A stretch of 35,455 nucleotides of DNA from an uncultured Flavobacteriaceae bacterium (lineage in GTDB: Bacteria; Bacteroidota; Bacteroidia; Flavobacteriales; Flavobacteriaceae), in NCBI GenBank assembly GCA_937959395.1, contig CALGLR010000085.1, positions 1 through 35,455 on the forward strand. Direction: 5' to 3'. Every line of letters starts with the position of its first letter. The stretch's first letter is position 1. The notes under the pieces were generated by a model that was not told the origin of the DNA, did no database searches, and worked only from the letters and a program-made list of their open reading frames with translations. Positions 18,884 through 27,477 of this stretch are shown here, one piece after another. The translations under genes and the position numbers were made by a program.

Positions 18884-19337
18884 CACTAAAATAGAAGCCT
18901 TTACACTAAGTGAACTCATTGTTGTACTTATTTTATCGAGTATAATAGTGGGATTGGCATTTTCGGTGTTGACTCTGGTGCAACGACATATGTTTAGTAT
19001 TCAAGAGAACTTAAGTAATAATACTACACTTAATAAATTAGAACAATCGCTATGGATAGATTTTAATAGGTATTCTAAAATAACCTATTCTAATAATGAT
19101 GAGATACTAACTTTATCTTCTGAAATAGATTCTATTTCATATAAGTTTTCAACCAATTATGTCCTTAAAGATAAGGATACATTTAAAATTCCTATAGCGA
19201 GTAAAACTTTTTTCTTTGACGCAAAAACGGTAGAGTCTGGATTGGTTGATGCTATACAATTGAAAACAACAAAAGCGTTTCATGACCAGGAAATGTTTAT
19301 TTTTATGGAAACAGATGCTAATGCTTATATGAATTAA
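18873..19337 (+). CDS. Minor pseudopilin
   Basis: 154 residues, overlapping the previous gene by 11 bases. The leader ends KIEA, followed by FTLSELIVVLILSSIIVGLA: the classical A|FTLSE cleavage site with Glu at +5. The globular domain is small and shows no recognised motif. Probably a minor pseudopilin of GspJ/H type. The start of the GspF gene overlaps its stop by one base. Confidence 0.8.
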   Translation: MKNNTKIEAFTLSELIVVLILSSIIVGLAFSVLTLVQRHMFSIQENLSNNTTLNKLEQSLWIDFNRYSKITYSNNDEILTLSSEIDSISYKFSTNYVLKDKDTFKIPIASKTFFFDAKTVESGLVDAIQLKTTKAFHDQEMFIFMETDANAYMN

Positions 19338-20476
19338 TGGGATTTGAATTAAAGACTATAAAAAAAGATAAAACAGAGAGTTCTTCGTCCAAAAAACAAG
19401 GAGAAGACTCTTTTTTAAAAAAGGAAATCACTTTTTTAAACAAACCATTTGGCTCTAAAATTAAAGAGAACTTTTATACAGAGGTTAGTGTGCTATTAAA
19501 TGCAGGAGTAACACTTAAACAAGTGTTAGAGCTTCTAGAAAAAGGTCAAAAAAAACAACAAAATAAAACGGTTTTATCTCTACTCTCTGAAGACATTATA
19601 GCAGGTCGAAGTTTATCTAATGCCATTAAAAAACAAAACGTATTCTCAGAGTACGAGTACTATGCTCTAAAAATAGGAGAAGAAACAGGGACACTAGCTC
19701 AAGTCACCGAACAGTTAGGGGCTTATTTTGAAAGAAAAAACGAGCAACGCAGAACCATTATTAGTGCATTAACTTATCCCATTATTATCTTAAGTACAGC
19801 AGTCTTAGTTGTTGTGTTTATGCTTCGTTATGTAGTACCAATGTTTCAAGATATTTTTAAACAGCAAAAGGTCGAATTACCAGGCATTACCAAATTTATC
19901 ATTTCAGCTTCAGATTTTTTAAGAGATTATGGCTGGTTGTTTTTAGTATTATTTTTTGTTATTTTAATTTCAAGACCACTATTAAACAAAAAAAAGTGGT
20001 ACAAAACAATTATAGATAAAATAACTTTGAAAATTCCTTTCATTGGAGATTTTGTAAAAACGACTTATTTGTCACAGTTTACTCAAGCTGTTTCTTTATT
20101 AACAGCATCAAAAGTTCCAGTAGTTAATAGTATTCAGTTAGTAAAACAAATGATTCAGTTTTATCCTTTGCAAACTGCTTTAGAAACTGTAGAACAAAAT
20201 ATTTTACAAGGACATGCTCTAAGTGAAAGCTTAGCTAAACATAAATTGTTTGATGATAAAATGATAACGCTAGTTAAAGTTGCTGAAGAAACCAATCAAA
20301 ATGAGCTTATTTTTAATAGGTTAAACATGCAATATAACACTCAAGTACTGCAACAATCAAAAATATTATCTACCATTATGGAGCCTATTATTATTCTTAT
20401 TGTTGGTGTTTTAGTAGGTGTGATTTTAATAGCAATGTATTTGCCAATGTTTAAGTTGAGTAGTGTTATTGGTTAG
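19337..20476 (+). CDS. GspF/PilC inner-membrane platform protein
   Basis: 379 residues. Two repeated T2SS-F domains are visible: FYTEVSVLLNAGVTLKQVLE with the GEETGTLAQVTEQLGAYFE signature, and FTQAVSLLTASKVPVVNSIQ with VAEETNQNELIFNRL. Membrane helices lie at about 148-168, 198-218 and 352-375, the usual topology. It is the membrane partner of the GspE/PilB ATPase. A charged N-terminal extension of about 40 residues precedes the first domain. Last gene of the plus arm. Confidence 0.92.
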   Translation: MGFELKTIKKDKTESSSSKKQGEDSFLKKEITFLNKPFGSKIKENFYTEVSVLLNAGVTLKQVLELLEKGQKKQQNKTVLSLLSEDIIAGRSLSNAIKKQNVFSEYEYYALKIGEETGTLAQVTEQLGAYFERKNEQRRTIISALTYPIIILSTAVLVVVFMLRYVVPMFQDIFKQQKVELPGITKFIISASDFLRDYGWLFLVLFFVILISRPLLNKKKWYKTIIDKITLKIPFIGDFVKTTYLSQFTQAVSLLTASKVPVVNSIQLVKQMIQFYPLQTALETVEQNILQGHALSESLAKHKLFDDKMITLVKVAEETNQNELIFNRLNMQYNTQVLQQSKILSTIMEPIIILIVGVLVGVILIAMYLPMFKLSSVIG

Positions 20477-20599
20477 GGCCCTGCTTTTTGTAAATTTAGT
20501 CTACTTCATATATAATAATAGTGCGTAATTATTTTGAACACTTTTTAAACTTCATAGCTTTTAAAAACGTAACCAACTACAATTCCTGACTTAAAGAAA

Positions 20600-20629
20600 A
20601 AGCTCACTAAAATTTAATTTTATGAGCTT
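20600..20629 (-). repeat. Stem-loop directly before the first element gene
   Basis: AAGCTCA, a bulged C, TAAAATT, T, AATTTTA, TGAGCTT: a near-perfect 14-bp stem whose right edge is 2 bases before the ATG at 20632. On the minus strand it is followed by TTTCTTT, like a terminator; on the plus strand there is no T-tract. It encloses an alternative ATG at 20622 that opens a 10-codon ORF ending at 20654. It could be a minus-strand terminator, an RNA control element for the downstream gene, or an element boundary. Confidence 0.5.
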
Positions 20630-20631
20630 AG

Positions 20632-21639
20632 ATGAGGAATCCTATACCACATAATCGCTTCACAGAACATGGAAAATACAACTATCTATTTTTTGATAGC
20701 GTAACTGCCTTCAATACTTTTGTGAATAACGAAACGGAAATTCTATCTGCAAGTAATAGAATAATTTGGTCTTCGGTTAATCAATATGCACAGAAAAGTA
20801 TTAATTCTCGTTCCGATTGGTTTGGGACTCCAACTCCAAAAACACTTCATGAATTACAAAATCACGACGTTTTTCTAGGAATGTCTCTAGTAAAAAACAT
20901 TCAACCAAAAATCAAAGACCAACTCTATCAATATTTAGATCTCCTACAAGATGCTGAATTACCAAAACCAAAACTAGCTTATAATGATAGAGGGCTTGGT
21001 GTTTTCTCTTTTGAGCGAGCAGCGATGGCGATGTACAAATCATACACCGTTAGCACTTCATCTCCAATAATGAAAACAGTCAGTCAGATGCACATAGAAC
21101 TGGGCAACCATCAAATTCAAACATCAGTTAAAAGTGTGTATGCTTACTTTAAAGACAAGCAACTTTCTTATCCCGCAATACAACTATATGTTCAGGCAGG
21201 TGCAAATGTAAATATCAAAGGGGATCAACTCCTTTACGTAGGTTTAGCTTGTGCGGAACTCGTCGATTTTATGGAGCTACGAGGAATTTCTGTTGAAGTC
21301 AATGTATTACTAGGAACTTCATTTGACAATCAAACCGTAATGGGAGTGATTCGCATAAAACAATTTCAAGATCCATTAGATAAAAACCAATTGTTACTAA
21401 TGAGTTCTGATCCACGTTATTTTAGATATCGGGGGTTTAAAGCCCTTGTAGCCATATCTAATTATTTCGATTTAACTATTCCGGAGGGATTGGGACGCAT
21501 TACAAGTGCTATGGGTAACCATTTCGTACAAACAATTAATCCTGAAGGCTTTGTTTTTGAGCAAAGTTACACTATGAATGCAGCGGTAAAAGAAGTTTCT
21601 AAAATCATTAAAAACTATAAAAAACAAATAACCAGTTAA
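20632..21639 (+). CDS. DUF7192-like protein of the virus-like element
   Basis: 335 residues; a stop lies immediately upstream in frame (20629-20631), fixing the start. The segment RSDWFGTPTPKTLHELQNHD followed by LVKNIQPKI, and the strand-helix region with YVQAGANVNIKGDQLLYVGL, resemble proteins with DUF7192, a vWA-like family known mainly from phage genomes. I am only moderately sure. No catalytic or membrane motif is seen. It starts a tightly packed six-gene run to 23624 ending at a terminator; TAATG links its stop to the next gene. It is a possible element-encoded morphogenesis or regulatory protein. Confidence 0.7.
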   Translation: MRNPIPHNRFTEHGKYNYLFFDSVTAFNTFVNNETEILSASNRIIWSSVNQYAQKSINSRSDWFGTPTPKTLHELQNHDVFLGMSLVKNIQPKIKDQLYQYLDLLQDAELPKPKLAYNDRGLGVFSFERAAMAMYKSYTVSTSSPIMKTVSQMHIELGNHQIQTSVKSVYAYFKDKQLSYPAIQLYVQAGANVNIKGDQLLYVGLACAELVDFMELRGISVEVNVLLGTSFDNQTVMGVIRIKQFQDPLDKNQLLLMSSDPRYFRYRGFKALVAISNYFDLTIPEGLGRITSAMGNHFVQTINPEGFVFEQSYTMNAAVKEVSKIIKNYKKQITS

Positions 21640-21965
21640 TGGAAAAGACCATCATAAAACAAAGTGTCATTCATAAGATAATGGATCGAGGCATTCTTAT
21701 CAATAAACAAAGCAAGTTGCCCTGTCGAAATTTTCAAATCATGATCTCGACACTTCGATCTCATATTCTAATTTTACGCTGGACCACCATAGATCTGTCA
21801 GATCAAGACAATCCTAAACAATGCTTTCGTTACGAATGCTTCACTAAAGAAGGAACGCCACAATTGTGTTCTATTTACTATACGAATCAAGAAGAGGCAA
21901 ATGCTTTTTTTTGGAGTTTACAACCACTCTACAATCAAAGTTATGCCATCGACCATAAACTATAA
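21639..21965 (+). CDS. Unknown small protein, translationally coupled
   Basis: 108 residues, starting in the TAATG overlap with the upstream DUF7192-like gene. Beta-rich, with aromatic residues in the C-terminal part (NAFFWSLQPLYNQSYAID) and several cysteines. No family recognised. No signal or membrane segment. Coupling to its neighbour argues it is a genuine gene. Confidence 0.7.
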   Translation: MEKTIIKQSVIHKIMDRGILINKQSKLPCRNFQIMISTLRSHILILRWTTIDLSDQDNPKQCFRYECFTKEGTPQLCSIYYTNQEEANAFFWSLQPLYNQSYAIDHKL

Positions 21966-21968
21966 GAC

Positions 21969-22283
21969 ATGTATAAAACTAAAACAATACCTGGAAAGAT
22001 CCTTAAAACGATACAAATTGCTAATCAAGATGAGATAAAAGAACTAACTGGAAGTAAGTTAGAATTAGACAAAGCTTGGGAGCTCATAAAAAATAGATCA
22101 GAGAACTTTACAAAAGAGGATTTAAAAGTAAAGGAAGCTGACCAATTGTTGTATCAAATCGTTTACCCATCAAAAACCAAGACCTCAGAATCTAATCGAG
22201 AACTTATTATCATTAAAGAAAAAGAACGAGCAAGAGCTTTGGTACTTCTAGAACTCGAACTCGAATTATTAAATGCCGCATAA
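21969..22283 (+). CDS. Unknown small helical protein
   Basis: 104 residues, 3 bases after the previous stop. Mostly helical and charged, ending in the leucine/glutamate-rich stretch ALVLLELELELLNAA. Not recognised. Its place in an uninterrupted run with 3-9 base gaps supports expression with the neighbours. Confidence 0.65.
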   Translation: MYKTKTIPGKILKTIQIANQDEIKELTGSKLELDKAWELIKNRSENFTKEDLKVKEADQLLYQIVYPSKTKTSESNRELIIIKEKERARALVLLELELELLNAA

Positions 22284-22292
22284 ATTTAAACC

Positions 22293-22886
22293 ATGACCAT
22301 AGAAAAATTACAACAAGTTCAATTAGAAAAAGTACAGCCAGAAGCGTTAAGAGAAATGCTTGAAGACATGCTTTCAGATTACGATAAAACCAACGATAAA
22401 GAAGCGTTTAATGAGATTGCTCAGGAGAACATTGAAAAAGTCTTTCTTCTCGTCGAAAAAATGTCTCCTTCAGCATTAAAAGCCAAGGAAAAGAACTCCG
22501 AAAATAAAAAAGAAATTACAAAAAAAACGGAAGAGACAAAAGCAGCATCGAAAACAATTAAAAAAGAATTAGAGGTCTTAAATAAAGATATTAAGGTCTG
22601 TCGTGCAAAAATTAAAAAATACAACGAAGAAAAACGAAAGAACACCCCGAAGAAACCAAAACCTACCCGTCATTCAAAAATCAAAAGTCACTTTGTTTCT
22701 ATAGCTAATCTCATTCCGCCAACTCATAAAGACAATTTAAATGTCCAAAAAGAAGCTAAAAAAGTATTACTTAAGGCATACAGGGAAATAATGAACACCT
22801 ACAAAATGAATCGAATAAAAACTGAAGTAGGCGAAAAAGCCCTTGAAGAGTTATACGATAAAATAGAAGAAAAACTAAAAAAATAA
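22293..22886 (+). CDS. Coiled-coil, lysine-rich protein
   Basis: 197 residues, about 35% K/E. Residues 60-120 form a long charged coiled coil (KTEETKAASKTIKKELEVLN), then a proline/lysine basic patch (TPKKPKPTRHSKIKS) and a C-terminal helical segment. Suggestive of a nucleic-acid-binding or scaffold-type protein, but no family recognised. It sits 2 bases before a two-helix membrane protein. Confidence 0.68.
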   Translation: MTIEKLQQVQLEKVQPEALREMLEDMLSDYDKTNDKEAFNEIAQENIEKVFLLVEKMSPSALKAKEKNSENKKEITKKTEETKAASKTIKKELEVLNKDIKVCRAKIKKYNEEKRKNTPKKPKPTRHSKIKSHFVSIANLIPPTHKDNLNVQKEAKKVLLKAYREIMNTYKMNRIKTEVGEKALEELYDKIEEKLKK

Positions 22887-22888
22887 CA

Positions 22889-23134
22889 ATGAGCAAAAAA
22901 GTTTTAATTATTACAGGTGCGGGACTGGCTATCGGCTTTGTAGAAGCCCTGATCTATTACAATCTTGGAAAAAAGGGAACAAATGAAAAATTCAAATTTC
23001 AAATTCCAAAAGGTCAAGAACTTATAAAAACTACAGGTGTTATCATTGCCACCTCATTAGCAACTGCTGCACTCTCCAATGTATTGGAGAATATGATTGT
23101 AGATCAACCCAATTTAAAACCAATAATTGCCTAG
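22889..23134 (+). CDS. Small two-helix membrane protein
   Basis: 81 residues with two membrane helices: VLIITGAGLAIGFVEALIYY (about 5-25) and TGVIIATSLATAALSNVLEN (about 49-68), linked by a lysine-rich loop. Small double-helix proteins of this kind occur in membrane-containing phages and as holins; the sequence alone does not decide. No other family match recognised. Confidence 0.68.
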   Translation: MSKKVLIITGAGLAIGFVEALIYYNLGKKGTNEKFKFQIPKGQELIKTTGVIIATSLATAALSNVLENMIVDQPNLKPIIA

Positions 23135-23138
23135 CATT

Positions 23139-23624
23139 ATGACTAAAATTGAACATCAAAATTTCTTAAAAACCAATAATCTTCAAGTTAAATTATTACT
23201 CCAGCCTATTCAAGAAAAAATTGAAGTTTTTAATCGCATGTATAAACTTCTTGAGAAGGTTTCTGACTGTGAAAAAGGAGAGCTTATAGAGGAATTAGAG
23301 GCGCTGGACTTAGAAATTTCAGAAGACATTGAGGAAGAGTATGCAGATCGTTTAGAATACAATGATATCATTCCTGTAAAGACTTCAGAAAAAAAAGAAA
23401 CAGAGCTTGTCAAACCTTTAAACGTAAAGAAGCAACCAAAAAAAATAACAGATGAATCCATTTTAGACGAATTAGTTAAAATGGGACGTACCAATGACAT
23501 TGGACGATCTACTTTTTTTGATTTAGGTATTAAAACTGTTTTAGGTTGGACTACCATTGTCGGAAAGTATAAAATAAAGCGCACGTCCGCTTTTACCTAT
23601 CGCTACAAGATAGAATTGAATTAA
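23139..23624 (+). CDS. Unknown protein with C-terminal winged-helix-like segment
   Basis: 161 residues from the ATG at 23139 (a TTG at 23127 would overlap the previous gene). The N-terminal half is helical and acidic (ELIEELEALDLEISEDIEEE), a basic linker follows, and the C-terminal ~55 residues (DESILDELVKMGRTNDIGRS ... IVGKYKIKRTSAFTYRYKIE) look like a compact winged-helix or similar domain. Not recognised as a named family. It closes the first transcription unit before the terminator at 23646. Confidence 0.65.
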   Translation: MTKIEHQNFLKTNNLQVKLLLQPIQEKIEVFNRMYKLLEKVSDCEKGELIEELEALDLEISEDIEEEYADRLEYNDIIPVKTSEKKETELVKPLNVKKQPKKITDESILDELVKMGRTNDIGRSTFFDLGIKTVLGWTTIVGKYKIKRTSAFTYRYKIELN

Positions 23625-23645
23625 AATACTTGTCGCCTTTTATTG

Positions 23646-23678
23646 AAAGCCATTTAAATACTCTTTTGAATGGCTTTT
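23646..23678 (+). terminator. Terminator separating the first unit from the helicase
   Basis: AAAGCCATT (23646-23654) and AATGGCTTT (23669-23677) form a perfect 9-bp stem with a 14-nt loop, followed by TTGTATTTTTT. It isolates the SF1 helicase gene, which therefore needs its own promoter within 23690-23790. Confidence 0.78.
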
Positions 23679-23790
23679 GTATTTTTTATACCCTTCATTT
23701 ATGTAAATTATTAGTCTCTCAAATGAAATATTGATAGTATCTTTATTTTTAAAAAAAAGTTAGGATTAATCTATTATCTCAAAAGGCTAA

Positions 23791-26700
23791 ATGTCCAATT
23801 ATAAACACTTATTATCTTGCTGGCACAAACTAGAACATTATTCTCCCTCACAACTACCAAAGGATAATGATATTCTAGAACTCAAAGATGATTATCCAAT
23901 GCCCTGGTTAAAAAACACCTTGGGCTTTGATGAAGAAAAAACAACCATATTTACAATTTATCTCGGTGTTTTTAAATCATCAATAATGATCGATTTCGTA
24001 AAAGAGTATTTTAAGGTGCTTGATGAAAATGAAAATCGCCAAGATCAAGATATTGTTTACGCCAGTATTAAGTTAAATAAATCAGGACAGTATATTGAAA
24101 ATACGTTTGGTTTGTCTACCCTTCCTTGGGCTTTAGGACAATTGGAACAGAATAAAATTAAATCAAACGACTGGCATCGAGATTTTGAAGGTGTTAAACA
24201 TGATATACTTTCTAAAATAGAACCCATTTTATATGAATTTATTGAAGCTGAGAGTGAAACTCAGGAGACTCAAAATGTTTTAAGAATCCTTGACAAAGAG
24301 GATATACAAAACATACAAGCCCGCATTCAAGAGGAATGTAAATGGAGCGTTAATCCAGAGACCAGTTACTTTTTTACAGAACGGAAAGTTCCACTCTCTA
24401 AAAAAAACAAGAAAGCTAATACTATAACTGCAAGAGCAGAGTTGCTTAATAGTTTTTATGTTAAAGATTTAGAACATATCATTAAGAATTTTAAAGGTGA
24501 TAATCATTCTGCATTTGATAAATATTTAAAAGGAAATTTAGACATAGACCTTCAGAAAATAAATATCAAAGAAGACTTATCGGTTTTAAAAAACACTTTG
24601 ACTCCAAAACAAATTCCCGATGGATGTTGGCCATCAAAATATTCTTTGAATTTGATGCAACAATTTGCGGTGAACACCATTTTGGATCAAAAAGAGATGG
24701 AACAGTCTAGTCTGTTTTCAGTGAACGGACCACCAGGCACAGGTAAAACCACTTTATTAAGACATGTAATTGCTGGTATTATTGTTGAAAGGGCTAAGAA
24801 ACTGAGCCAATATGATAAACCTGAAGACGCCTTTAAACAGGTGGGTACATTGTTTAATAATTCAGATTATGAATACGAAATCTTTGCTCCAGTATCAGAT
24901 CTAAATACTGGAGGTATTGTTGTTGCTTCTTCAAATAATGGCGCGGTTACAAACATTTCTAAGGAGTTGCCTTTAATTCATGAAGTAGAACCCTATGATG
25001 GAGTACTATCCTATTTTAAAGAAGTCGCGCAAGATACGAATGAAGATCATTGGGGACTGATATCGGGAGCTTTAGGTAACATGAAAAATAGAAAAGCTTT
25101 TAAGGAAAACTATTGGATTACTTTTAAAGATAAAAAACCAGAGAGTAAAGCTTTACTTAAGTACTTTAAAGAAAACACTATAAGCGATTTACAACCTTGG
25201 CGTCAAATTGTCAAAAGATTTAATGATAAAATTCAAGAGGTCACCGTTGAAAAAGAAAGGCTTGATACCCTGCGATTAAAAAGTGAGAAGTTCTCTGAAT
25301 TAGAGGAGGGCTTAGCCACAATAGAAAGAGGACTAACCGAACTTAGAGATTCCCTCTCTGAATTGAATACCTCACTTCAGGAAAAACAAAATGAGGCTTC
25401 ACATCTTAAAGACAATGAGAATAAATTATGGGAGCGATTGAAATTAGTACAATCAACAAAGCCTCACTTTTTTTCTTATTGGTTTAGCAAAAGTAGTCGA
25501 GAAAAATACAAACAACGATTGGATATCATTCTTACCCAACAAAAAGAGAATGCGTTGAACACTCAAGTGACAGCCACCTTAATAAAGGAGCTCGGAGAGA
25601 ATAAAAATAAATTTGAAGAACAAAAAAAGAAACTAAAATCGGAGAGCACTCTGATTAAACAAGATCTTGAGTTGCTTGTAAATGCTAAAAGAGAGCTGTC
25701 AAATAATTATGCAGATACCCATTTTTGGAATGCGATAGAATCAAAAGCGGTGCAGAACAGCCGTCCTTGGCATTCCCCAAAACTTCAAGATTTACAAACG
25801 GAGGCATTTATTATCGCTTTAGAACTAAACGAAATCATGCTACTTACGGCGAATAGAAAAAATAAGATGATTTCAAATACACTTGCTGGTTTCTTTGAGT
25901 TCTTATCGGACAATGCTAGACCAAATACAGATATTACAGAAGCAATATGGAGTACTTTTTTTCTTGTAGTTCCTGTCGTTTCAACTGCTTTTGCTTCGGT
26001 GAGCCGATTGTTTAACAATGTAGGCGCAGAGAAACTACCTTGGTTATTTATTGATGAAGCTGGACAAGCCATTCCGCAAGCTGCTGCGGGCGCCATATGG
26101 CGTTCTAAAAAAGTGGTCGTTGTTGGAGATCCTCTGCAAATAGAGCCCGTGGTAACTGTCCCTGACTTAATTACAAAAAATTTAAGATCCTATTTCAATC
26201 TAAACACCCATCAAATTCATCCTGAATTATCGGTTCAAGTTGGCGCAGATCGTGCCAATAAATTGGGTACTTATATTGATACAAATGCCATAGAGGATGT
26301 CTGGATCGGCTCACCGCTAAGAGTTCATAGGCGCTGTATCGAACCTATGTTTTCAATAGCTAATAAGATTGCATATAACAACACCATGTTTCTCTCGACC
26401 CCTAATCCTAAAGAATTGCCGTTACAATTTAAAACGGCATTTATACATTGTCCAGGACAAGTGATTAACAGACATTATTGTGAGAGTCAAGGCAGAATTA
26501 TTTGTGACCTCTTAAGTCATGAAATTAATAGTTCAGGCGGTTTACCCAATACTTATATTATCACCCCTTTTAAAGAAATTAGTCAACAATTAAAAAAACA
26601 AATTAGAAAAGCAATTGATTTTAAATTTGATAGGCTTACCCTAAAAGATAGTAAAATAGCTTTTAAAAAATGGGTAGATAATCATGTAGGAACAATTCAT

Positions 26701-26943
26701 ACTTTTCAGGGAAAACAAGCAGATGGTGTTATTCTTTGTTTAGGTCTTGATGAGCGAACCAAAGGGGCTGCGAATTGGGCCTCAAAAAAACCCAATATAT
26801 TAAATGTTGCACTAACGAGAGCTAAATATAAATTTGTGGCTATTGGAGATGAAAATATATGGTTGGAGCAGCCCTATTTTATGGCATTAAGAGGGATAAG
26901 CCATTCTAACCCGATAACAAATGAATCAAATAATCATAAATAA
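23791..26943 (+). CDS. SF1 superfamily DNA/RNA helicase (Upf1/DNA2-like) with coiled-coil insertion
   Basis: 1050 residues. Walker A GPPGTGKTT at about residue 313; DEAG (LFIDEAGQAIPQAAAG) near 754; motif III VVGDPLQIEPVV near 777; motif IV-like LRVHRRC near 845; VGTIHTFQGKQADGVI near 970; motif VI NVALTRAKYKF near 1012. That is the complete SF1B set of the DNA2/NAM7 (AAA_11/AAA_12) helicases, unlike UvrD. Residues 1-300 are an unassigned N-terminal extension, and 480-640 a long charged coiled coil inserted between motifs I and II. A terminator lies upstream and a 77-bp gap downstream, so it looks like an independently expressed unit inside the element. It may be a defence-type or nucleic-acid-maintenance helicase; the N-terminal domain gives no clue. 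No nuclease motif seen. Confidence 0.9.
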   Translation: MSNYKHLLSCWHKLEHYSPSQLPKDNDILELKDDYPMPWLKNTLGFDEEKTTIFTIYLGVFKSSIMIDFVKEYFKVLDENENRQDQDIVYASIKLNKSGQYIENTFGLSTLPWALGQLEQNKIKSNDWHRDFEGVKHDILSKIEPILYEFIEAESETQETQNVLRILDKEDIQNIQARIQEECKWSVNPETSYFFTERKVPLSKKNKKANTITARAELLNSFYVKDLEHIIKNFKGDNHSAFDKYLKGNLDIDLQKINIKEDLSVLKNTLTPKQIPDGCWPSKYSLNLMQQFAVNTILDQKEMEQSSLFSVNGPPGTGKTTLLRHVIAGIIVERAKKLSQYDKPEDAFKQVGTLFNNSDYEYEIFAPVSDLNTGGIVVASSNNGAVTNISKELPLIHEVEPYDGVLSYFKEVAQDTNEDHWGLISGALGNMKNRKAFKENYWITFKDKKPESKALLKYFKENTISDLQPWRQIVKRFNDKIQEVTVEKERLDTLRLKSEKFSELEEGLATIERGLTELRDSLSELNTSLQEKQNEASHLKDNENKLWERLKLVQSTKPHFFSYWFSKSSREKYKQRLDIILTQQKENALNTQVTATLIKELGENKNKFEEQKKKLKSESTLIKQDLELLVNAKRELSNNYADTHFWNAIESKAVQNSRPWHSPKLQDLQTEAFIIALELNEIMLLTANRKNKMISNTLAGFFEFLSDNARPNTDITEAIWSTFFLVVPVVSTAFASVSRLFNNVGAEKLPWLFIDEAGQAIPQAAAGAIWRSKKVVVVGDPLQIEPVVTVPDLITKNLRSYFNLNTHQIHPELSVQVGADRANKLGTYIDTNAIEDVWIGSPLRVHRRCIEPMFSIANKIAYNNTMFLSTPNPKELPLQFKTAFIHCPGQVINRHYCESQGRIICDLLSHEINSSGGLPNTYIITPFKEISQQLKKQIRKAIDFKFDRLTLKDSKIAFKKWVDNHVGTIHTFQGKQADGVILCLGLDERTKGAANWASKKPNILNVALTRAKYKFVAIGDENIWLEQPYFMALRGISHSNPITNESNNHK

Positions 26944-27020
26944 TTTGTAAAAAGAATAGAAAAGAACTGAAAATATACTTTTTGTAGCTTGGCTGTACCA
27001 TAAAGAATATAGACTTGCTA

Positions 27021-27473
27021 ATGAAAAAAACAGCTTATAATTACATCCAGTTACAAGATCGTATTGATACACTTATTGGGAAATTTGGGCTTCAAAAAAC
27101 GATTGAAGTCATTGAGCATATTTCTAACAATACTGCACTTCAAAATAAGGACACTCAGAAAATGAAACTTCTTATTTTATATACCATCTCTCAGAGTATA
27201 GATATTTTTAATATCGAAGAAGAAAACTATTTTACTAGTACAATTGAAGAATATAAAGAGGCGAGAATGTCGTGTTATTACCTCTTAAAGAAATACTCGG
27301 ATATTAGTCATGCTAGTATTGGCGAAAATTTCCAACAATCTAAACGAGCGATACTTTATCATCATCACAAATGTGAGGAAATCCTATCCATCCCACAATT
27401 TTACAAATCGTTTGTAGAAAAATTCAAAACACTAGAAAATAACGTCATCAATTTTATTACCAAATTGGAATAA
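27021..27473 (+). CDS. DnaA domain IV-like (Trp-repressor-type HTH) protein
   Basis: 150 residues from the ATG at 27021 (a TTG six bases earlier is in frame). The C-terminal half, MSCYYLLKKYSDISHASIGE followed by NFQQSKRAILYHHHKCEEIL, follows the pattern of DnaA domain IV: a helix, 'S..xIG..F' turn, then a '(D/K)RxTVLHAxxK' recognition helix. The AAA+ domain of DnaA is absent, so this is a stand-alone DNA-binding protein. It is 4 bases upstream of the next gene and in the operon of the packaging-type ATPase; it may bind an origin or packaging site of the element. Domain call moderate. Confidence 0.6.
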   Translation: MKKTAYNYIQLQDRIDTLIGKFGLQKTIEVIEHISNNTALQNKDTQKMKLLILYTISQSIDIFNIEEENYFTSTIEEYKEARMSCYYLLKKYSDISHASIGENFQQSKRAILYHHHKCEEILSIPQFYKSFVEKFKTLENNVINFITKLE

Positions 27474-27477
27474 GCCT

